From the NCBI RefSeq assembly GCF_015354405.1, contig NZ_JADKYP010000030.1, positions 19,377-83,376 of the forward strand: 64,000 bases of DNA, read 5' to 3'. Every line of letters starts with the position of its first letter. The first letter of the stretch is position 1. Made by a program: the position numbers and the translations under genes. Source of the DNA: Nocardia sp. BSTN01. Lineage in GTDB: Bacteria > Actinomycetota > Actinomycetes > Mycobacteriales > Mycobacteriaceae. Of the stretch, positions 46,806 through 52,868 are shown one piece after another. The notes under the pieces are model-generated. The model was given only the letters and a program-made list of their open reading frames with translations. It was not told where the DNA came from and did not search any database.

Positions 46806-47103
46806 GGAATCTCCTTTACGCGTCGAGGGTGGCGGTTCACCTACGGGTCAGTGTATGCCCGCACCGGCAGCGCCGGACAGCTGTCCAGACTCTAGTTCAA
46901 TTTCCCGGTCACGACGCTCGTGCCATGTGGAAACCGTTTTCACTCCACGTCGAGCGCGCTGGTGCCACCGGGCGCATGGTCGCCGGGCCGCGAGCGCTTC
47001 GGCCGCGAGGGCGTCTGGGTTCGGCCCTGCCGCTCCGGTCGCGGTGGCGGGGCGAAGCTACCGGCGTCGGTGCCCGGGTACATGGCGGCCGGCGACTCGA
47101 CGG
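46806..47103. other. intergenic region between mscR and small leftward genes, with 12-bp palindrome
   Basis: About 300 bases without a supported gene. It contains the mscR promoter. The perfect palindrome GGACAGCTGTCC is at 46875-46886 and continues as TGTCCAGACTC, a copy of the motif seen at 38151 and 39212. Nothing else recognised. Confidence 0.45.
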
Positions 47104-47388
47104 TCAGGAGGTGAATCTGCGCCGGAACTCCTCGCTCACCGCGCACCACAGCGCGTGGTATTGCGGCAGAAGGGAATGTGCTTGCGCCAAACTCGGCGTG
47201 TCGATGAAGACCACGCCGTGGCATGAGTACCGCGTCACCCGGAAATTCACGAAAGATTCGGTATTGATGGCTTTTTCGCGATCGGTGAGATGAGTGATCT
47301 CGACCCGCTCGCGGCCGGCGACCCGCCACCATGCCGATGACGGCCCGACTGCCGTCCGGAAGTGGCCGCTATTCGCGGTATCGGTCAC
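47104..47388 (-). CDS. hypothetical protein, third gene of a small leftward trio
   Basis: A 94-residue soluble protein I do not recognise. It has an aromatic, mixed alpha/beta composition (SSAWWRVAGRERVEITHLTDREKAINTE, RVTRYSCHGVVFID, SLLPQYHALWCAVSEEFRRRF), compatible with a small folded domain. The start ATG 47388 lies inside the end of the preceding 59-residue gene (20-base overlap), so the two are translationally coupled. It lies beside an XRE/DUF397 set transcribed the other way. Confidence 0.6.
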   Translation of the reverse strand: MTDTANSGHFRTAVGPSSAWWRVAGRERVEITHLTDREKAINTESFVNFRVTRYSCHGVVFIDTPSLAQAHSLLPQYHALWCAVSEEFRRRFTS

Positions 47389-47548
47389 GGTATTTCGCCT
47401 CTCCGGCGCGGTCCTCGCGCGCGATCCGGTCGATGATCGCGCGCACGGAATCGCGCGATTCTGGCTTGGAGATCTGCTCGGGCCAGAACACCGCGAGCAC
47501 GATCACCGCGAGCGGAATACTGATCAGCAGAACGAATTCCCAGAACAT
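47369..47548 (-). CDS. small single-pass membrane protein, second gene of the trio
   Basis: A 59-residue protein: N-terminal membrane segment MFWEFVLLISIPLAVIVLAVFW, then a charged cytoplasmic helix (SRDSVRAIIDRIAREDRAGEAKYRDRYRE). It starts five bases after the stop of the 55-residue gene and overlaps the 94-residue gene. No known family recognised; the form resembles small regulatory or toxin-like membrane peptides, but there is no evidence for toxicity. Confidence 0.6.
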   Translation of the reverse strand: MFWEFVLLISIPLAVIVLAVFWPEQISKPESRDSVRAIIDRIAREDRAGEAKYRDRYRE

Positions 47549-47553
47549 CGGCT

Positions 47554-47721
47554 TCACTCCCGACCCGAGTCCGGCACCAGGTGTTTCGCCTCTATCAGCC
47601 GCTGCTTCGCCTGCTGTTTCACCGGGCAAACGCACAAAGCGCAGTCGATGTGCAATTGCATGATGATATGCGCGTAAGAGACGGTCATGATCGGCATTCG
47701 ATCGTGGTTGAGCAGTCCCAT
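47554..47721 (-). CDS. small cysteine-containing protein, first gene of the trio
   Basis: A 55-residue frame, ATG 47721 to TGA 47554: MGLLNHDRMPIMTVSYAHII, then MQLHIDCALCVCPVKQQAKQ and RLIEAKHLVPDSGRE. The three Cys (C-x2-C-x-C) could bind a metal. An internal ATG giving MPIMTV may be the true start. The coding feel (biased third positions, tight spacing to the next small gene) supports it. Unknown function. Confidence 0.5.
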   Translation of the reverse strand: MGLLNHDRMPIMTVSYAHIIMQLHIDCALCVCPVKQQAKQRLIEAKHLVPDSGRE

Positions 47722-47856
47722 GGTGGATACTTCCCCTGCGATGTGAAAGTGGTTGTCGGCGTTGAGGTTGCATCGACTCGGCCGCGAGTTGTAGTCGAAT
47801 GGTGGGGATTTCGGATATCCGTTGCCGTACCGATTGTTTGAACTCGTCTACCAGCA

Positions 47857-47881
47857 ACCTGTCCAGTGGGGACCTGTCCAG
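47857..47881 (+). promoter_or_regulatory. direct repeats upstream of the XRE gene
   Basis: ACCTGTCCAG occurs twice, at 47857-47866 and 47872-47881, with a 15-base period, 36-60 bases before the XRE start. The TGTCCAG part also occurs in the promoters at 39.2 and 46.9 kb. Possible regulator-binding sites in the divergent promoter. Confidence 0.35.
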
Positions 47882-47916
47882 AAAACCGGGACACAATCGA
47901 TAGGGGAGCTAACAAC

Positions 47917-48795
47917 ATGGGGTCAGGGAGCACACTCGCGCAACGAGCATTGGGGCGCGAACTGCGGCGGCTGCGAAACAACAAGGGAATGGGGCAATCA
48001 CAGGCCGCGCGCATCGCGGAAACGTCGCATCAGACGATCGGCCGCATCGAAGAAGGGCAGACGACGAGAATCACGAGCCTCCAGGTGAACGCACTGTGCG
48101 ACAGCTACGGGGCGACCGATGAGGAGCGGCGCATCTGCCTGGATCTGGTGAAGGAGATCCGCGCGTCGCGGGAGGGGAAGGTGACCGCCAGCTGGTGGAG
48201 GGCGTATGCGGACGCGCAAGCGACTGGGTTCAACCACTATCTCGCACTGGAAGATGCGGCTAATCACCTGACGGTGTGGAAGACAGCCATCATGCCCGGA
48301 CTGCTCCAGACGTCCTCGTACCGGCGAACGATGGCCTGGACCGAATATCCGGACATGTCCACGGATCATCTGGAGCGACAGATCGAGTGGCAGACACATC
48401 GCCAAGAGAGGTTGGCAGATCCCGACCTGCAGATGACGGTGTTCCTGTATGAGACCGTCCTGTATGAACAGGTCGGTGGCGCAGCTGTATTCGATGAACA
48501 GATGCGCCACCTGTTGACTGTGGCTACGTATCCGAACGTGTGTGTCCGCGTGGTTCGGTTCACCGCGTCGAGTCATTTGGGGGCGTACGTCGGTTCGTTC
48601 ATGCTGCTGGAATTTCCGGATCTCGTGTCTGGACTGCCGCAGCCGCCCATCGTCTATGTCGAGGGCTGGACAGGGGATCTGTACCTGGAGCGCGAGGCGG
48701 AGTTGCAGCGTTATAACCAGGCACTTCGCGAGATCGATCGTGTAGCGTTGACTGAAGCCGATTCGGTAGCACTGATCAAGGAGCGCATGCGGTGA
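47917..48795 (+). CDS. XRE-family regulator with DUF5753 domain
   Basis: A 292-residue protein. Residues 10-65 form an XRE helix-turn-helix (LGRELRRLRNNKGMGQSQAARIAETSHQTIGRIEEG); residues about 100-285 form the DUF5753 domain (ALEDAANHLTVWKTAIMPGLLQTSSYRRTM, YETVLYEQVGG). This type is highly multiplied in actinomycetes and almost always precedes DUF397 genes, where the pair acts in development or as toxin-antitoxin-like modules (Scr1/Scr2 in Streptomyces). ATG 47917 follows AGGGGAGC. Its stop overlaps the first DUF397 gene (GTGA). Confidence 0.9.
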   Translation: MGSGSTLAQRALGRELRRLRNNKGMGQSQAARIAETSHQTIGRIEEGQTTRITSLQVNALCDSYGATDEERRICLDLVKEIRASREGKVTASWWRAYADAQATGFNHYLALEDAANHLTVWKTAIMPGLLQTSSYRRTMAWTEYPDMSTDHLERQIEWQTHRQERLADPDLQMTVFLYETVLYEQVGGAAVFDEQMRHLLTVATYPNVCVRVVRFTASSHLGAYVGSFMLLEFPDLVSGLPQPPIVYVEGWTGDLYLEREAELQRYNQALREIDRVALTEADSVALIKERMR

Positions 48796-48995
48796 GCAAC
48801 GAGCTGTCCGGGGCGAAGTGGTTCAAGTCGAGCTTCTCGGGTTCGAGCAAAGAATGTGTCGAGGTCGCGTTCGTCGACGATGGTGTCGGCGTTCGTGATT
48901 CGAAGAACCCCACCGGTCCCGCCCTGATCTTCACCCCCTCGGAATGGTCCACGTTCACCGCGAGCGTAGAGCAGGGTGACTTCGACCAGGCATAG
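48792..48995 (+). CDS. DUF397 protein, copy 1
   Basis: A 67-residue DUF397 protein: LSGAKWFKSSFSGSSKECVEVAF, VGVRDSKNPTGPALIFTPSEW, SFTA-type end (TFTASVEQGDFDQA). GTG start overlaps the stop of the XRE gene, so the pair is coupled. DUF397 proteins bind their XRE partner. Confidence 0.9.
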   Translation: MSNELSGAKWFKSSFSGSSKECVEVAFVDDGVGVRDSKNPTGPALIFTPSEWSTFTASVEQGDFDQA

Positions 48996-49004
48996 GAGCG
49001 TGCC

Positions 49005-49208
49005 ATGAGCAACGATCTGTCCACGGCGAAGTGGTTCAAATCAAGCCGCTCGGGCTCAACCAAGGAGTGCGTCGAGGTGGCGTTTCTCAACGACGGTGTA
49101 GGCGTTCGTGATTCCAAGAACCCGACCGGTCCCGCCCTGATCTTCACTCCTTCCGAATGGTGCGCGTTCACCGCAGGCCTGGAACACGGTCGGTTCGACC
49201 ACGCCTGA
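49005..49208 (+). CDS. DUF397 protein, copy 2
   Basis: A 67-residue paralogue of copy 1, nine bases downstream: LSTAKWFKSSRSGSTKECVEVAF, GVRDSKNPTGPALIFTPSEWCAFTAGLEHGRFDHA. The closeness in sequence shows a recent tandem duplication. A perfect 15-base-pair hairpin follows. Confidence 0.9.
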   Translation: MSNDLSTAKWFKSSRSGSTKECVEVAFLNDGVGVRDSKNPTGPALIFTPSEWCAFTAGLEHGRFDHA

Positions 49209-49226
49209 GGCATCCTGTAACAGCCG

Positions 49227-49259
49227 AGAACCCCCGAAGGTGGAACCTTCGGGGGTTCT
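49227..49259 (+). terminator. strong intrinsic terminator after DUF397 copy 2
   Basis: AGAACCCCCGAAGGT (49227-49241), loop GGA, perfect complement 49245-49259. A related hairpin with the same CCGAAG/CTTCGG core follows copy 3. Confidence 0.8.
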
Positions 49260-49382
49260 GCCGTCCGCAGCCTCCTTGACAGAGGTATGACGCCGACCGG
49301 TGCCCCGGCCGTCGATCTCATGCGACACTAATTGTTCAGCCTCCCAGCTTGTTTCGGCTTCACCGACCAAGGAGCGTCTGTC

Positions 49383-49586
49383 ATGAGCAAGGACCTGTCC
49401 GGGGCGAAGTGGTTCAAGTCGAACTTCTCAGGCGCGAGCAAAGACTGCGTCGAGGTGGCGTTCCTCGGTGATGGTGTGGGCGTTCGTGATTCGAAGAACC
49501 CAACCGGCCCGGCTTTGGTCTTTACCCCCGCCGAATGGTCCTCCTTCACCGCCAGCGTCCAGCGCGGCCGGTTCGATCGGGCGTAG
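49383..49586 (+). CDS. DUF397 protein, copy 3
   Basis: A 67-residue paralogue: LSGAKWFKSNFSGASKDCVEVAF, GVRDSKNPTGPALVFTPAEWSSFTASVQRGRFDRA. It is separated from copy 2 by a terminator and its own 120-base leader, so gene plus terminator appear to have been duplicated together. It must have its own promoter or rely on read-through. Confidence 0.9.
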   Translation: MSKDLSGAKWFKSNFSGASKDCVEVAFLGDGVGVRDSKNPTGPALVFTPAEWSSFTASVQRGRFDRA

Positions 49587-49607
49587 CAGCCTCCGTCCAC
49601 TACGTTC

Positions 49608-49652
49608 GAGAACCTCCGAAGCTCTTATCTCTCTCGGACTTCGGGGGTTCTC
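49608..49652 (+). terminator. hairpin terminator after DUF397 copy 3
   Basis: GAGAACCTCCGAAG (49608-49621) pairs with CTTCGGGGGTTCTC (49639-49652) with one G-T pair; 17-base loop. Confidence 0.7.
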
Positions 49653-49727
49653 GCGTATTCGTCGTCGCTGAGGTGAGGGCGCACCGGGCGGGTGACGTTC
49701 GATTGGGGGCCCGGACGGTGTTCTGCC

Positions 49728-49801
49728 TGAACTTTCCGTGCAAACCTCGCCCGATTTTGCGGAAACCCGCAAATTTCCCGGAGGTTTGCACGGAAAGTTC
49801 A
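49728..49801. repeat. 74-bp palindromic element, copy 1
   Basis: Outer arms of 21 bases (49728-49748, beginning TGAACTTTCCGTGCAAACC, and 49781-49801) are perfectly complementary. The 32-base loop contains a second inverted repeat, TTTGCGG (49756-49762) and CCGCAAA (49767-49773). A copy of exactly the same length lies at 51114-51187. The two flank the alpha/beta-hydrolase gene in the same orientation. Confidence 0.8.
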
Positions 49802-49843
49802 GCCCCCTCTGACACAACGCAATTCGCGCCGTGTCGCGCGTTC

Positions 49844-51040
49844 TCAGCGGAGATGCCGATCGGCGAGGGCCCGAGCGGCAGCATCGGGCACGTAGGCCGC
49901 ACACGCGGTGATGAGATCCCGGATCCCGTGAACGGTTTCGGTGGTGAGCGCGGCATGGCGCACCACGTCGAGTTCGTTGGCGATGGTGAGGAGTGCGAAG
50001 TCCGCGAGATCGGTGCCGTCCACGGCGACCACCTCGCCGGTGAAGCGGTCGGTGACCGGAAGTGGGGTGGCGCCGAGGTGGGGATAGGTCTCGGCGCGGT
50101 CGCACGCGCCGTAGCGGTAGACCAGCGCTTCCGCGTCGTGACCGATTGCCGCGCGCAGGCGTGATCGCCGGTCGGGTGACAGCAGCGAGTGGGGGAAGCC
50201 GTCCGTGCTGTAGGTGGCGTGGGTGAGCGCGGCCAGCCGAACCCGGTGACCTCCACCGAGGTCCGCGACCAGCTGCCGCACCCGCTCGAGGTGATCGAGG
50301 AGATCCCCACCGGGATGCTCCACCCGGGCCGCGCCGAGTTCGCGCAGCAGCGCCAGCGCCGGCCACGGTGTGGTGAGATCCGCGATCGTCCGCGCCAACG
50401 CCTCCGGCTGATCGCGGGCGACCAGATGCCCGGCGCCGGGAATTCGGATCACCGTGGCGTGCGGAGCCAGCCGGAGCAGCCCGTCCGCCTCGACGTCGGT
50501 GAGCGGTGTGGCCCGACCGGCACGGATCAGAAGGATGGGGATATCCAGTTGCGCGGTGATCTGGCGCAGTCCCGGGACGTGGGCCAAGACATCGTCGATG
50601 AAGTCCGGGTAGACATTCGACAGACCGCCGGCATCGAGAAAACGCCGCACCCGGCCCGCATCGAGATTGGGCACCACATCCACCAGAACCAGCCCCGTGA
50701 CCTTCGCTCGGGTGCGCGGATCACCCAGTGCCGCAACGGCGGCGAGCCCACCCAGTGAGGCGCCGACGAGCACGCATCCGGGTTCCGCATCGACTATCGC
50801 GGCAATATCGCCGCCGCACTCGTCCAGCCTCCTGAGTGCCCCACCGCTGTCGCCGTGGCCGCGCTGGTCGAAAGCGACACACCGCATTCCGTCCTCGACC
50901 AGTCGCTCCACGACGGGAGCCCACACCTGCCGCCGCTCACCCCCGGCATGCAGCAAGACCACCGTCGGCCCATCGCCGACCTCCTCCCCGTGCAGATCCA
51001 CGCCGGAACGCGCAATATGCCGCGGCCGCACCACATCCAT
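49844..51040 (-). CDS. alpha/beta hydrolase fused to DUF6817 domain
   Basis: A 398-residue protein of two parts. Residues 1-225 are an alpha/beta hydrolase: TVVLLHAGGERRQVW, VAFDQRGHGDSGG, nucleophile elbow LVGASLGGLAAV with Ser about 94, Asp in the ILLIRAGRATPLTDVE strand and the His in PGAGHLVARDQP. Residues 228-398 match the DUF6817 family (EHPGGDLLDHLERVRQLVADL, ALTHATYSTDGFPHSLL, YRYGACDR, DLADFALLTIANELD), which resembles HD-like metal-binding proteins. The fusion suggests a two-step reaction, for example ester cleavage then a second hydrolysis. The gene is bracketed by two palindromic elements. Substrate unknown. Confidence 0.8.
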   Translation of the reverse strand: MDVVRPRHIARSGVDLHGEEVGDGPTVVLLHAGGERRQVWAPVVERLVEDGMRCVAFDQRGHGDSGGALRRLDECGGDIAAIVDAEPGCVLVGASLGGLAAVAALGDPRTRAKVTGLVLVDVVPNLDAGRVRRFLDAGGLSNVYPDFIDDVLAHVPGLRQITAQLDIPILLIRAGRATPLTDVEADGLLRLAPHATVIRIPGAGHLVARDQPEALARTIADLTTPWPALALLRELGAARVEHPGGDLLDHLERVRQLVADLGGGHRVRLAALTHATYSTDGFPHSLLSPDRRSRLRAAIGHDAEALVYRYGACDRAETYPHLGATPLPVTDRFTGEVVAVDGTDLADFALLTIANELDVVRHAALTTETVHGIRDLITACAAYVPDAAARALADRHLR

Positions 51041-51113
51041 GATTTACCCCCGTGCGATTGTCAGGCCGTTGACGATAGTGCCACGCTGTGATCCCCGCCG
51101 CCCCAGCGTCCGG

Positions 51114-51187
51114 CTGAACTTTTCGTGCAAACCTCGCCGGCGATGACGGAAATCGCCACATTTCGCCGCGGTTTGCACGATTAGTTC
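51114..51187. repeat. 74-bp palindromic element, copy 2
   Basis: Arms 51114-51132 (TGAACTTTTCGTGCAAACC) and 51169-51187 pair at 17 of 19 positions. The inner inverted repeat is GGCGAT (51138-51143) and ATCGCC (51151-51156), different in sequence from copy 1 but in the equivalent place. It lies between the start of the hydrolase gene and the start of the aldo/keto reductase gene. Confidence 0.8.
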
Positions 51188-51244
51188 ACCCCCGCCCATA
51201 GGCGCCGGCACGTTTACCGGCCACATCGGGGGTAGAACACGGAC

Positions 51245-52132
51245 ATGACGACTACACCGCTGCTGACCCTGAACAACGGCGTCCGGATGCCCGCGATCGG
51301 GCTGGGGGTCTTCCAGACGCCGCCCGACGAGACGGCCGCGGCGGTCGATGCCGCTCTGGCGACCGGGTATCGGCATATCGACACCGCGGCGGCCTACGGA
51401 AACGAACGCGAGGTAGGGGAGGCGATCCGGGGCTCGGGCGTGGACCGTTCGGAGGTCTTCATCGAGACGAAGATCTGGATCAGCGACTTCGGTTACGACG
51501 CGACGTTGCATGCGTTCGACAAGAGCGCAGGCAAACTCGGTGTCGACCGGATCGACCTGCTGATCCTGCATCAGGCGCTGCCCTCGCGCTTCGATCTCAC
51601 CGTCGACGCCTACCGTGCGCTGGAGCAGTTGCTCGCCGACGGTCGTGTCCGGGCGATCGGGGTCAGCAACTTCATGCGTGAGCACCTCGAGAATCTGCTG
51701 AAGCAGACCTCCGTGGTCCCGGCGGTGAATCAGATCGAGGTGCATCCGTACTTCCGCCAGCCCGACGTCCTCGCCGCCGACGACGAGTACGGAATTCTCA
51801 CCCAGGCCTGGTCGCCGATCGGTGGCATCACCTTCTACCGCGACAGCGGACACACCAGCACCCTCGACGACCCGGTCATCACCGCGATAGCCGAGTCGCA
51901 CGCGAAGACACCGGCCCAGGTGATGTTGCGCTGGGGCCTGCAACAGGGCCGCTCGGTCATCCCCAAATCCACACGGCCGCAACGAATCGCCGAGAACTTC
52001 GACGTCTTCGACTTCGACCTCACCGGTGACGAGCTCGCAGCGATCGATGCCCTCGACACCGGACAGCGCGGCGGCCCCGAACCCGCCGACGTCACCCTGG
52101 ACACCTTCGGCATCGACATCCCGGAAACCTGA
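51245..52132 (+). CDS. aldo/keto reductase
   Basis: A 295-residue AKR barrel of the 2,5-diketo-gluconate reductase group: TLNNGVRMPAIGLGVFQTP, GYRHIDTAAAYGNEREVGEAI with catalytic Asp and Tyr, Lys in IETKIW, His in LLILHQALP, GVSNFMREHLE, QIEVHPYFRQ and the NADPH loop SVIPKSTRPQRIAENF. It reduces aldehydes or ketones with NADPH. It stands alone after the palindromic element. Confidence 0.93.
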   Translation: MTTTPLLTLNNGVRMPAIGLGVFQTPPDETAAAVDAALATGYRHIDTAAAYGNEREVGEAIRGSGVDRSEVFIETKIWISDFGYDATLHAFDKSAGKLGVDRIDLLILHQALPSRFDLTVDAYRALEQLLADGRVRAIGVSNFMREHLENLLKQTSVVPAVNQIEVHPYFRQPDVLAADDEYGILTQAWSPIGGITFYRDSGHTSTLDDPVITAIAESHAKTPAQVMLRWGLQQGRSVIPKSTRPQRIAENFDVFDFDLTGDELAAIDALDTGQRGGPEPADVTLDTFGIDIPET

Positions 52133-52211
52133 ACAGGGTGTTCGGGACCCGCTCACGCGCCGTCGTCCTGCGCGCCGTAACCGTCCGCGGCGACCCGGAC
52201 GAAATTCCGTT

Positions 52212-52440
52212 TCAGCGAGCGGATTTCGCCCAGGCGGCAACGAGTTCGGTCGCTGGGCGATCCGAGAACGCAACCGTGCGGAGCCCGTCGGGGAGGCGCT
52301 GGTCGAGCGGCGCGGGTGCCGAGGTCCCGTTCCAGACCACCGCTTGCGGCCAGTCCTGGATCGCGCGCAGTACCGGCGCGGTGTCGTCGGCCGTGCCGCA
52401 GGTCCGGTACGCGCTCGATGCGGAGTCGGCCTCGGCGGGT
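52212..52440 (-). pseudogene. possible remnant of a regulator C-terminus
   Basis: Leftward frame ending at TGA 52214-52212 reads VLRAIQDWPQAVVWNGTSA, then PLDQRLPDGLRTVAFSDRP and ATELVAAWAKSAR. The ending resembles the last part of LysR-type effector domains (Val-Ala-Phe-x-Asp-Arg-Pro then Glu-Leu-Val-Ala-Ala-Trp). No helix-turn-helix is found upstream, so it would be a truncated gene. Family call is weak. Confidence 0.35.
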
Positions 52441-52476
52441 AGCCGCCCCCTCGGCGGCCGGTCAGGTCGGCCGCCG

Positions 52477-52660
52477 TCACCGAGGGGCGGTGGCGAGTGG
52501 GTCGTCCTCGGCCACGTCGACGGGTATCGAGCGCACGACTCGCAGGCTCGGTTCCGACGTTTCGGTCCGGGCGCAGCGCGGTACCGATCAGCCGGGCGGC
52601 CTCGGCACCCTCGACACGGTTCTGCGCTATGACTTCGAGCGAGGCTCTCGTCTCGGCGTA
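52477..52660 (-). pseudogene. possible frameshifted gene fragment
   Basis: Leftward frame YAETRASLEVIAQNRVEGAE and ARLIGTALRPDRNV looks coding; then coding character shifts to another frame reading EPSLRVVRSIPVDVAEDDP with ATAPR and stop at 52479-52477. A single frameshift would join them into one protein end of about 60 residues. Family not recognised. Confidence 0.3.
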
Positions 52661-52779
52661 GGAAGGTGGAGGACGTCTTCGCGACCCGACTGCTCGACCG
52701 CTGAGGTCATCCGTATGTGAGTAGGCGTTTCCGTCACGGTGTAGCGAATTGTTGCCGCGAAGGCTTGACGAACGGGTAG

Positions 52780-52792
52780 TTAGCGGAGCTAA
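52780..52792. promoter_or_regulatory. operator candidate upstream of the carboxylic acid reductase gene
   Basis: TTAGC-GGA-GCTAA, perfect 5-3-5 inverted repeat, lying between the candidate -35 TTGACG and -10 TAAGTT, 76 bases before the ATG. Confidence 0.4.
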
Positions 52793-52868
52793 GTTAACCG
52801 TGATGCGCGCTACAGTGGCGCGTGGGCGACGACTCGTCCGCCGGTTGACGACCCAGGGAGACCTACCC

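Larger units (their letters stand above)
52133..52868. other. 736-base region with decayed coding remnants and the car promoter
   Basis: No intact gene seen. On the minus strand two stretches look like broken coding sequence (52212-52440 and 52477-52660, described separately). The right part holds TTGACG (52765-52770) and TAAGTT (52790-52795) as weak promoter elements with a 19-base spacer, and the TTAGC-GGA-GCTAA palindrome before the carboxylic acid reductase gene. Confidence 0.5.
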
